Shown here: one piece after another, positions 26,401 through 39,495 of the stretch
How the letters are laid out: each line of letters starts with the position of its first letter
How positions within the stretch are numbered: the first letter of the stretch is position 1
Origin: Lineus longissimus
Lineage: Eukaryota; Nemertea; Pilidiophora; Heteronemertea; Lineidae
DNA length: 64,000 nt
NCBI RefSeq assembly: GCF_910592395.1
Contig: NC_088319.1
Span: forward strand, 7,132,001-7,196,000
Reading direction: 5' to 3'
The notes under the pieces: model-generated
Database searches by the model: none
What the model was told of the DNA's origin: nothing
The model's input: only the letters and a program-made list of their open reading frames with translations
Position numbers and translations under genes: made by a program

Positions 26401-28045
26401 CAGAGTCGAGATGACCGATTTGACAAACTGGGACCGCAATATCGAGATTCTGCGATGATTACTTGTCATTAGACTAGCAATATTACACTACTGGCGATGA
26501 AAGTCGGTCGGCGATGGCGTTCGTCGTGTGCAATCACGCTCACATTGGTTATGCAGAGTCGAAATGACCTATGGTCAAACTGAGACCGCAATTTTGAGAT
26601 TCTGCGATGATTAGTTGTCATTAGACTAGCAATATTACACTACTGGCGATGAAAGTCGGTCGGCGATGGCGCTCGTCGCATCCAATCACGCTCACATTGG
26701 TTATGCAGAGTCGTGATGACCTATGATCAAACTGAGACCACAATTTCGAGATTCTGCGATGATTACTTGTCATTAGACTAGCAATATTACACTACTGGCG
26801 ATGAAAGTTGGTCGGCGATGGCGCTCGTCGTGTCCAATCACACTCACATTGGTTATGCAGAGTCGAGATGACCTATGGTCAAACCGAGACCACAATTTTG
26901 AGATTCTGCGATGATTAGTTGTCATTAGACTAGCAATATTACATACACTACTGGCGATGAAAGTCGGTCGGCGATGGCGCTCGTCGAGTCCAATCACGCT
27001 CATTTTGGTTATACAGAGTCGAGATGACCTATGGTCAAACTGAGACCACAATTTCGAGATTCTGCGATGATTATTTGTCATTAGACTAGCAATATTACAC
27101 TACTGGCGATGAAAGTCGGTCGGTGATGGCGCTCATCGCGTCCAATCACGCTCTTTTTGATTATACAGAGTTGAGATGACCGATTTGAGAATCTGAGACC
27201 GCAATTTTGAGATTCTGCGATGATAAGTTGTCATTCGATAGCAATATTACACTACTGGCGATGAAAGTCGGTCGGCGATGGCGCTCGTCACGTCCAATCA
27301 CGCTCACATTGGTTATGCAGAGTCGAGATGACCTATGGTCAAACTGAGACCACAATTTCGAGATTCTGCGATGATTAGTTGTCATTACACTAGCACTATT
27401 ACACTACTGGCGATAAAAGTCGGTCAGCGATGGCGCTCATCGTGTCCAATCACACTCACATTGGTTATGCGGAGTCGAGATGACCCATGGTCAAACCGAG
27501 ACCACAATTTTGAGATTCTCCGATGATTAGTTGTCATTAGAATAGCAATATTACACTACTGGCGATGAAAGTCGGTCGGCGATGGCGCTCGTCGCGTCCA
27601 ATCACGCTCATTTTGGTTATACAGAGTCGAGATGACCTATGGTCAAACTGAGACCGCAATTTCGAGATTCTGCGATGATCACTTGTCATTAAGACTAGCA
27701 ATATTACACTACTGGCGACGAAAGTCGGTCGGCGATCGCGCTCGTCGCGTCCAATCACGCTCATTTTGGTTAAAGATAGTCGAGATGCTCGATTGGACAA
27801 ACTGAGACCGCAATTTTGAGATTCTGCGATGATTACTTGTCATTAGACTAGCAATATTACACTAGTGGCGACGAAAGTCGGTCGGCGATCGCGCTCGTTG
27901 CGTCCAATCACACTCACATTGGTTATACAGAGTCGAGATGACCGATTTGACAAACTGTGACCGCAATTTCGAGATTCTGCGATGATTACTTGTCATTAGA
28001 CTAGCAATATTACACTATTGGCGATGAAAGTCGGTCGGCGATGGC
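23410..28045 (+). repeat. 2,290-bp tandem duplication (15 monomers, two copies)
   Basis: Copy 1 is about 23410-25700 and copy 2 about 25700-28045. Shared rare variants include agactggcaa (23571/25861), gaccaaaattttg, gcaatatcgag (24147/26437), the four-base longer monomer with acatacacta (24651/26941), and gatgaccca (25191/27480). The offset drops from 2,290 to 2,289 through a one-base loss in tcattcgatagc at 27232-27243. The duplication overlaps the right part of the 6.1-kb duplication, so it happened in or after that copy. Confidence 0.85.
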
Positions 28046-30989
28046 GTTCGTCACGTCCAATCACGCTCACATTGGTTATGCAGAGTCGTGATGACCTATG
28101 ATCAAACTGAGACCACAATTTCGAGATTCTGCGATGATTACTTGTCATTAGACTAGCAATATTACACTACTGGCTTTGAAAGTCGGTCGGCGATGGCGCT
28201 CGACGCGACCGATCACGCTCACTTTGGTTATGCAGAGTCGTGATGACCTATGATCAAACTGAGACCACAATTTCGAGATTCTGCGATGATTACTTGTCAT
28301 TAGACTAGCAATATGACACTACTGGCGATGAAAGTCGGTCGGCGATGGCGCTCGTCGCGTCCAATCACGCTCACATTGGTTATGCAGAGTCGAGATGACC
28401 TATGATCAAACTGGGACCACAATTTCGAGATTCTGCGATGATTACTTGTCATTAGACTAGCAATATTACACTACTGGCGACGAAAGTCGGTCGGCGTTCG
28501 CGCTCGTTGCGTCCAATCACACTCATTTTGGTTATACAGAGTCGAGATGACCGATTTGACAAACTGAGACCGCAATTTCGAGATTCTGCGATGATTACTT
28601 GTCATTAGACTAGCAATATTACACTACTGGCGATGAAAGTCGGTCGGCGATGGCGCTCATCACGTCCAATCACGCTCACATTGGTTATGCAGAGTCGAGA
28701 TGACCTATGGTCAAACTGAGACCACAATTTCGAGATTCTGCGATGATTAGTTGTCATTAGACTAGCAATATTACACTACTGGCGATGAAAGTCGGTCGGC
28801 GATGGCGCGCGTCGTGTCCAATCACACTCACATTGGTTATGCAGAGTCGAGATGACCTATGGTCAAACCGAGACCACAATTTTGAGATTCTGCGATGATT
28901 AGTTGTCATTAGACTAGCAATATTACACTACTGGCGATGAAAGTCGGTCGGCGATGGCGCTCGTCGCGTCCAATCACGCTCATTTTGGTTATAGATAGTC
29001 GAGATGACCTATGGTCAAACCGAGACCACAATTTTGAGATTCTGCGATGATTAGTTGTCATTAGACTAGCAATATTACACTACTGGCGATGAAAGTCGGT
29101 CGGCGATGGCGCTCGTCGCGTCTAATCACGCTCATTTTGGTTATAGATAGTCGAGATGACCTATGGTCAAACCGAGACCACAATTTTGAGATTCTGCGAT
29201 GATTACTTGTCATTAGACTGGCAATATTACACTACTGGCGACGAAAGTCGGTCGGCGATCGCGCCCGTTGCGTCCAATCACACTCATTTTGGTTATACAG
29301 AGTCGAGATGACCGATTTGACAAACTGTGACCGCAATTTCGAGATTCTGCGATGATTACTTGTCATTAGACTAGCAATATTACACTATTGGCGATGAAAG
29401 TCGGTCGGCGATGGCGCTCGTCACGTCCAATCACGCTCACATTGGTTATGCAGAGTCGAGATGACCTATGGTCAAACTGAGACCACAATTTCGAGATTCT
29501 GCGATGATTAGTTGTCATTAGACTAGCAATATTACACTACTGGCGATGAAAGTCGGTCGGCGATGGCGCTCGTCGTGTCCAATCACACTCACATTGGTTA
29601 TGCAGAGTCGAGATGACCTATGGTCAAACCGAGACCAAAATTTTGAGATTCTGCGATGATTAGTTGTCATTAGACTAGCAATATTACACTAGTGGCGACG
29701 AAAGTCGGTCGGCGATCGCTCTCGTTGCGTCCAATCACACTCATTTTGGTTATACAGAGTCGAGATGACCGATTTGACAAACTGGGACCGCAATTTCGAG
29801 ATTCTGCGATGATTACTTGTCATTAGACTAGCAATATTACACTACTGGCTATGAAAGTCGGTCGGCGATGGCGTTCGTCGCGTCCAATCACGCTCACATT
29901 GGTTATGCAGAGTCGAAATGACCTATGGTCAAACTGAGACCGCAATTTTGAGATTCTGCGATGATTAGTTGTCATTAGACTAGCAATATTACACTACTGG
30001 CGATGAAAGTCGGTCGGCGATGGCGATCGTCGCGTCCAATCACGCTCACATTGGTTATGCAGAGTCAAGATGACCTATGATCAAACTGAGACCACAATTT
30101 CGAGATTCTGCGATGATTACTTGTCATTAGACTAGCAATATTACACTACTGGCGACGAAAGTCGGTCGGCGATCGCGCTCGTTGCGTCCAATCACACTCA
30201 TTTTGGTTATACAGAGTCGAGATGACCGATTTGACAAACTGAGACCGCAATTTTGAGATTCTGCGATGATTACTTGTCATTAGACTAGCAATATTACACT
30301 ACTGGCGATGAAAGTCGGTCGGCGATGGCGCTCGTCACGTCCAATCACGCTCACATTGGTTATGCAGAGTTGAGATGACCTATGGTCAAACTGAGACAAC
30401 AATTTCGAGATTCTGCGATGATTAGTTGTCATTAGACTAGCAATATTACACTACTGGCGATGAAAGTCGGTCGGCGATGGCGCTCGTCGCGTCCAATCAC
30501 GCTCATTTTGGTTATACAGAGTCAAGATGACCTATGGTCAAACTGAGACCGCAATTTCGAGATTCTGCGATGATTACTTGTCATTAAGACTAGCAATATT
30601 ACACTACTGGCGACGAAAGTCGGTCGGCGATCGCGCTCGTCGCGTCCAATCACGCTCATTTTGGTTATACAGAGTCGAGATGACCGATTTGACAAACTGA
30701 GACCGCAATTTTGAAATTCTGCGATGATTAGTTGTCATTAGACTAGCAATATTACACTACTGGCGATGAAAGTCGGTCGGCGATGGCGTTCGTCGCGTCC
30801 AATCACGCTCACATTGGTTATGCAGAGTCGAGATGACCTATGGTCAAACTGAGACCACAATTTCGAGATTCTGCGATGATTAGTTGTCATTAGACTAGCA
30901 CTATTACACTACTGGCGATGAAAGTCGGTCGGCGATGGCGCTCGTTGTGTCCAATCACACTCACATTGGTTATGCAGAGTCGAGATGAC

Positions 30990-33900
30990 CTATGGTCAAA
31001 CCGAGACCACAATTTTGAGATTCTGCGATGATTAGTTGTCATTAGAATAGCAATATTACACTACTGGCGATGAAAGTCGGTCGGCGATGGCGCTCGTCGC
31101 GTCCAATCACGCTCATTTTGGTTATACAGAGTCGAGATGACCTATGGTCAAACTGAGACCGCAATTTCGAGATTCTGCGAAGATTACTTGTCATTAAGAC
31201 TAGCAATATTACACTACTGGCGACGAAAGTCGGTCGGCGATCGCGCTCGTCGCGTCCAATCACGCTCATTTTGGTTATAGATAGTCGAGATGCTCGATTG
31301 GACAAACTGAGACCGCAATTTTGAGATTCTGCGATGATTAGTTGTCATTAGACTAGCAATATTACACTAGTGGCGACGAAAGTCGGTCGGCGATCGCGCT
31401 CGTTGCGTCCAATCACACTCATTTTGGTTATACAGAGTCGAGATGACCGATTTGACAAACTGTGACCGCAATTTTGAGATTCTGCGATGATTACTTGTCA
31501 TTAGACTAGCAATATTACACTACTGGCAATGAAAGTCGGTCGGCGATGGCGTTCGTCGCGTCCAATCACGCTCACATTGGTTATGCAGAGTCGTGATGAC
31601 CTATGATCAAACTGAGACCACAATTTCGAGATTCTGCGATGATTACTTGTCATTAGACTAGCAATATTACACTACTGGCGATGAAAGTCGGTCAGCGATG
31701 GCGCTCGTCGCGACCGATCACGCCCACTTTGGTTATGCAGAGTCGAAATGACCTATGGTCAAACTGAGACCGCAATTTTGAGATTCTGCGATGATTAGTT
31801 GTCATTAGACTAGCAATATTACACTACTGGCGATGAAAGTCGGTCGGCGATGGCGTTCGTCGCGTCCAATCACGCTCACATTGGTTATGCAGAGTCGAGA
31901 TGACCTATGGTCAAACTGAGACCACAATTTCGAGATTCTACGATGATTAGTTGTCATTAGACTAGCACTATTACACTACTGGCGATGAAAGTCGGTCGGC
32001 GATGGCGCTCGTCGTGTCCAATCACACTCACATTGGTTATGCAGAGTTGAGATGACCTATGGTCAAACCGAGACCACAATTTTGAAATTCTGCGATGATT
32101 AGTTGTCATTAGAATAGCAATATTACACTACTGGCGATGAAAGTCGGTCGGCGATGGCGCTCGTCGCGTCCAATCACGCTCATTTTGGTTATACAGAGTC
32201 GAGATGACCTATGGTCAAACTGAGACCGCAATTTCGAGATTCTGCGATGATTACTTGTCATTAAGACTAGCAATATTACACTACTGGCGACGAAAGTCGG
32301 TCGGCGATCGCGCTCGTCGCGTCCAATCACGCTCATTTTGGTTATAGATAGTCGAGATGCTCGATTGGACAAACTGAGACCGCAATTTTGAGATTCTGCG
32401 ATGATTAGTTGTCATTAGACTAGCAATATTACACTAGTGGCGACGAAAGTCGGTCGGCGATCGCGCTCGTTGCGTCCAATCACACTCATTTTGGTTATAC
32501 AGAGTCGAGATGACCGATTTGACAAACTGTGACCGCAATTTTGAGATTCTGCGATGATTACTTGTCATTAGACTAGCAATATTACACTACTGGCGATGAA
32601 AGTCGGTCAGCGATGGCGCTCGTCACGTCCAATCACGCTCACATTGGTTATGCAGAGTCGAGATGACCTATGGTCAAACTGAGACCACAATTTCGAGATT
32701 CTGCGATGATTAGTTGTCATTAGACTAGCAATATTACACTACTGGCGATGAAAGTCGGTCGGCGATGGCGCTCGTCGTGTCCAATCACACTCACATTGGT
32801 TATGCAGAGTCGAGATGACCTATGGTCAAACCGAGACCAAAATTTTGAGATTCTGCGATGATTAGTTGTCATTAGACTAGCAATATTACACTAGTGGCGA
32901 CGAAAGTCGGTCGGCGATCGCTCTCGTTGCGTCCAATCACACTCATTTTGGTTATACAGAGTCGAGATGACCGATTTGACAAACTGGGACCGCAATTTCG
33001 AGATTCTGCGATGATTACTTGTCATTAGACTAGCAATATTACACTACTGGCTATGAAAGTCGGTCGGCGATGGCGTTCGTCGCGTCCAATCACGCTCATT
33101 TTGGTTATACAGAGTCGAGATGACCGATTTGACAAACTGAGACCGCAATTTTGAAATTCTGCGATGATTAGTTGTCATTAGACTAGCAATATTACACTAC
33201 TGGCGATGAAAGTCGGTCGGCGATGGCGTTCGTCGCGTCCAATCACGCTCACATTGGTTATGCAGAGTCGAGATGACCTGTGGTCAAACTGAGACCACAA
33301 TTTCGAGATTCTGCGATGATTAGTTGTCATTAGACTAGCACTATTACACTACTGGCGATGAAAGTCGGTCGGCGATGGCGCTCGTTGTGTCCAATCACAC
33401 TCACATTGGTTATGCAGAGTCGAGATGACCTATGGTCAAACCGAGACCGCAATTTTGAGATTCTGCGATGATTAGTTGTCATTAGAATAGCAATATTACA
33501 CTACTGGCGATGATAGTCGGTCGGCGATGGCGCTCGTCGCGTCCAATCACGCTCATTTTGGTTATACAGAGTCGAGATGACCTATGGTCAAACTGAGACC
33601 GCAATTTCGAGATTCTGCGATGATTACTTGTCATTAAGACTAGCAATATTACACTACTGGCGACGAAAGTCGGTCGGCGATCGCGCTCGTCGCGTCCAAT
33701 CACGCTCATTTTGGTTATAGATAGTCGAGATGCTCGATTGGACAAACTGAGACCGCAATTTTGAGATTCTGCGATGATTAGTTGTCATTAGACTAGCAAT
33801 ATTACACTAGTGGCGACGAAAGTCGGTCGGCGATCGCGCTCGTTGCGTCCAATCACACTCATTTTGGTTATACAGAGTCGAGATGACCGATTTGACAAAC

Positions 33901-36900
33901 TGTGACCGCAATTTTGAGATTCTGCGATGATTACTTGTCATTAGACTAGCAATATTACACTACTGGCAATGAAAGTCGGTCGGCGATGGCGTTCGTCGCG
34001 TCCAATCACGCTCACATTGGTTATGCAGAGTCGTGATGACCTATGGTCAAACCAAGACCACAATTTTGAGATTCTGCGATGATTAGTTGTCATTAGAATA
34101 GCAATATTACACTACTGGCGATGAAAGTCGGTCGGCGATGGCGCTCGTCGCGTCCAATCACGCTCATTTTGGTTATACAGAGTCGAGATGACCTATGGTC
34201 AAACTGAGACCGCAATTTCGAGATTCTGCGATGATTACTTGTCATTAAGACTAGCAATATTACACTACTGGCGACGAAAGTCGGTCGGCGATCGCGCTCG
34301 TCGCGTCCAATCACGCTCATTTTGGTTATAGATAGTCGAGATGCTCGATTGGACAAACTGAGACCGCAATTTTGAGATTCTGCGATGATTAGTTGTCATT
34401 AGACTAGCAATATTACACTAGTGGCGACGAAAGTCGGTCGGCGATCGCGCTCGTTGCGTCCAATCACACTCATTTTGGTTATACAGAGTCGAGATGACCG
34501 ATTTGACAAACTGTGACCGCAATTTTGAGATTCTGCGATGATTACTTGTCATTAGACTAGCAATATTACACTACTGGCAATGAAAGTCGGTCGGCGATGG
34601 CGTTCGTCGCGTCCAATCACGCTCACATTGGTTATGCAGAGTCGTGATGACCTATGATCAAACTGAGACCACAATTTCGAGATTCTGCGATGATTACTTG
34701 TCATTAGACTAGCAATATTACACTACTGGCGATGAAAGTCGGTCAGCGATGGCGCTCGTCGCGACCGATCACGCTCATTTTGGTTATGCAGAGTCGAAAT
34801 GACCTATGGTCAAACTGAGACCGCAATTTTGAGATTCTGCGATGATTAGTTGTCATTAGACTAGCAATATTACACTACTGGCGATGAAAGTCGGTCGGCG
34901 ATGGCGTTCGTCGCGTCCAATCACGCTCACATTGGTTATGCAGAGTCGAGATGACCTATGGTCAAACTGAGACCACAATTTCGAGATTCTACGATGATTA
35001 GTTGTCATTAGACTAGCACTATTACACTACTGGCGATGAAAGTCGGTCGGCGATGGCGCTCGTCGTGTCCAATCACACTCACATTGGTTATGCAGAGTTG
35101 AGATGACCTATGGTCAAACCGAGACCACAATTTTGAAATTCTGCGATGATTAGTTGTCATTAGAATAGCAATATTACACTACTGGCGATGAAAGTCGGTC
35201 GGCGATGGCGCTCGTCGCGTCCAATCACGCTCATTTTGGTTATACAGAGTCGAGATGACCTATGGTCAAACTGAGACCGCAATTTCGAGATTCTGCTATG
35301 ATTACTTGTCATTAAGACTAGCAATATTACACTACTGGCGACGAAAGTCGGTCGGCGATCGCGCTCGTCGCGTCCAATCACGCTCATTTTGGTTATAGAT
35401 AGTCGAGATGCTCGATTGGACAAACTGAGACCGCAATTTTGAGATTCTGCGATGATTAGTTGTCATTAGACTAGCAATATTACACTAGTGGCGACGAAAG
35501 TCGGTCGGCGATCGCGCTCGTTGCGTCCAATCACACTCATTTTGGTTATACAGAGTCGAGATGACCGATTTGACAAACTGTGACCGCAATTTTGAGATTC
35601 TGCGATGATTACTTGTCATTAGACTAGCAATATTACACTACTGGCGATGAAAGTCGGTCAGCGATGGCGTTCGTCACGTCCAATCACGCTCACATTGGTT
35701 ATGCAGAGTCGAGATGACCTATGGTCAAACTGAGACCACAATTTCGAGATTCTGCGATGATTAGTTGTCATTAGACTAGCAATATTACACTACTGGCGAT
35801 GAAAGTCGGTCGGCGATGGCGCTCGTCGTGTCCAATCACACTCACATTGGTTATGCAGAGTCGAGATGACCTATGGTCAAACCGAGACCAAAATTTTGAG
35901 ATTCTGCGATGATTAGTTGTCATTAGACTAGCAATATTACACTAGTGGCGACGAAAGTCGGTCGGCGATCGCTCTCGTTGCGTCCAATCACACTCATTTT
36001 GGTTATACAGAGTCGAGATGACCGATTTGACAAACTGGGACCGCAATTTCGAGATTCTGCGATGATTACTTGTCATTAGACTAGCAATATTACACTACTG
36101 GCTATGAAAGTCGGTCGGCGATGGCGTTCGTCGCGTCCAATCACGCTCATTTTGGTTATACAGAGTCGAGATGACCGATTTGACAAACTGAGACCGCAAT
36201 TTTGAAATTCTGCGATGATTAGTTGTCATTAGACTAGCAATATTACACTACTGGCGATGAAAGTCGGTCGGCGATGGCGTTCGTCGCGTCCAATCACGCT
36301 CACATTGGTTATGCAGAGTCGAGATGACCTATGGTCAAACTGAGACCACAATTTCGAGATTCTGCGATGATTAGTTGTCATTAGACTAGCACTATTACAC
36401 TACTGGCGATGAAAGTCGGTCGGCGATGGCGCTCGTTGTGTCCAATCACACTCACATTGGTTATGCAGAGTCGAGATGACCTATGGTCAAACCGAGACCG
36501 CAATTTTGAGATTCTGCGATGATTAGTTGTCATTAGAATAGCAATATTACACTACTGGCGATGATAGTCGGTCGGCGATGGCGCTCGTCGCGTCCAATCA
36601 CGCTCATTTTGGTTATACAGAGTCGAGATGACCTATGGTCAAACTGAGACCGCAATTTCGAGATTCTGCGATGATTACTTGTCATTAAGACTAGCAATAT
36701 TACACTACTGGCGACGAAAGTCGGTCGGCGATCGCGCTCGTCGCGTCCAATCACGCTCATTTTGGTTATAGATAGTCGAGATGCTCGATTGGACAAACTG
36801 AGACCGCAATTTTGAGATTCTGCGATGATTAGTTGTCATAAGACTAGCAATATTACACTAGTGGCGACGAAAGTCGGTCGGCGATCGCGCTCGTTGCGTC

Positions 36901-37140
36901 CAATCACACTCATTTTGGTTATACAGAGTCGAGATGACCGATTTGACAAACTGTGACCGCAATTTTGAGATTCTGCGATGATTACTTGTCATTAGACTAG
37001 CAATATTACACTACTGGCAATGAAAGTCGGTCGGCGATGGCGTTCGTCGCGTCCAATCACGCTCACATTGGTTATGCAGAGTCGTGATGACCTATGATCA
37101 AACTGAGACCACAATTTCGAGATTCTGCGATGATTACTTG
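30990..37140 (+). repeat. 3,051-bp higher-order repeat (20 monomers, two copies)
   Basis: Copies run about 30990-34040 and 34041-37140. Landmarks 3,051 bp apart include ctactggcaatg (31525/34576), the private gatgatagtcgg (33510/36561), and the trio positions 31042/34093, 32109/35160 and 33482/36533. Inside each unit the trio spacing is 1,067, 1,373 and 611 bp, that is 7, 9 and 4 monomers. Borders were placed by where private variants stop matching and are accurate to perhaps 100 bp. Confidence 0.87.
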
Positions 37141-39495
37141 TCATTAGACTAGCAATATTACACTACTTGCGATGAAAGTCGGTCAGCGATGGCGCTCGTC
37201 GCGACCGATCACGCCCACTTTGGTTATGCAGAGTCGAAATGACCTATGGTCAAACTGAGACCGCAATTTTGAGATTCTGCGATGATTAGTTGTCATTAGA
37301 CTAGCAATATTACACTACTGGCGATGAAAGTCGGTCGGCGATGGCGTTCGTCGCGTCCAATCACGCTCACATTGGTTATGCAGAGTCGAGATGACCTATG
37401 GTCAAACTGAGACCACAATTTCGAGATTCTGCGATGATTACTTGTCATTAGACTAGCAATATTACACTACTGGCGATGAAAGTCGGTCGGCGATGGCGCT
37501 CGTCGCGTCCAATCACGCTCATTTTGGTTATACAGAGTCAAGATGACCTATGGTCAAACTGAGACCGCAATTTCGAGATTCTGCGATGATTACTTGTCAT
37601 TAAGACTAGCAATATTACACTACTGGCGACGAAAGTCGGTCGGCGATCGCGCTCGTCGCGTCCAATCACGCTCATTTTTGTTATACAGAGTCGAGATGAC
37701 CGATTTCACAAACTGAGACCGCAATTTTGAAATTCTGCGATGATTAGTTGTCATTAGACTAGCAATATTACACTACTGGCTATGAAAGTCGGTCGGCGAT
37801 GGCGTTCGTCGCGTCCAATCACGCTCACATTGGTTATGCAGAGTCGAGATGACCTATGGTCAAACTGAGACCACAATTTCGAGATTCTGCGATGATTAGT
37901 TGTCATTAGACTAGCACTATTACACTACTGGCGATGAAAGTCGGTCGGCGATGGCGCTCGTTTTGTCCAATCACACTCACATTGGTTATGCAGAGTCGAG
38001 ATGACCTATGGTCAAACCGAGACCACAATTTTGAGATTCTGCGATGATTAGTTGTCATTAGAATAGCAATATTACACTACTGGCGATGAAAGTCGGTCGG
38101 CGATGGCGCTCGTCGCGTCCAATCACGCTCATTTTGGTTATACAGAGTCGAGATGACCTATGGTCAAACTGAGACCGCAATTTCGAGATTCTGCGATGAT
38201 TACTTGTCATTAAGACTAGCAATATTACACTACTGGCGACGAAAGTCGGTCGGCGATCGCGCTCGTCGCGTCCAATCACGCTCATTTTGGTTATAGATAG
38301 TCGAGATGCTCGATTGGACAAACTGAGACCGCAATTTTGAGATTCTGCGATGATTAGTTGTCATTAGACTAGCAATATTACACTAGTGGCGACGAAAGTC
38401 GGTCGGCGATCGCGCTCGTTGCGTCCAATCACACTCATTTTGGTTATACAGAGTCGAGATGACCGATTTGACAAACTGTGACCGCAATTTTGAGATTCTG
38501 CGATGATTACTTGTCATTAGACTAGCAATATTACACTACTGGCAATGAAAGTCGGTCGGCGATGGCGTTCGTCGCGTCCAATCACGCTCACATTGGTTAT
38601 GCAGAGTCGAGATGACCTATGGTCAAACTGAGACCACAATTTCGAGATTCTACGATGATTAGTTGTCATTAGACTAGCAATATTACACTACTGGCGATGA
38701 AAGTCGGTCGGCGATGGCGTTCGTCGCGTCCAATCACGCTCACATTGGTTATGCAGAGTCGAGATGACCTATGGTCAAACTGAGACCACAATTTCGAGAT
38801 TCTACGATGATTAGTTGTCATTAGACTAGCACTATTACACTACTGGCGATGAAAGTCGGTCTGCGATGGCGCTCGTCGTGTCCAATCACACTCACATTGG
38901 TTATGCAGAGTCGAGATGACCTATGGTCAAACCGAGACCACAATTTTGAAATTCTGCGATGATTAGTTGTCATTAGAATAGCAATATTACACTACTGGCG
39001 ATGAAAGTCGGTCGGCGATGGCGCTCGTCGCGTCCAATCACGCTCATTTTGGTTATACAGAGTCGAGATGACCTATGGTCAAACTGAGACCGCAATTTCG
39101 AGATTCTGCGATGATTACTTGTCATTAAGACTAGCAATATTACACTACTGGCGACGAAAGTCGGTCGGCGATCGCGCTCGTCGCGTCCAATCACGCTCAT
39201 TTTGGTTATAGATAGTCGAGATGCTCGATTGGACAAACTGAGACCGCAATTTTGAGATTCTGCGATGATTAGTTGTCATTAGACTAGCAATATTACACTA
39301 GTGGCGACGAAAGTCGGTCGGCGATCGCGCTCGTTGCGTCCAATCACACTCATTTTGGTTATACAGAGTCGAGATGACCGATTTGACAAACTGTGACCGC
39401 AATTTTGAGATTCTGCGATGATTACTTGTCATTAGACTAGCAATATTACACTACTGGCGATGAAAGTCGGTCAGCGATGGCGTTCGTCACGTCCA

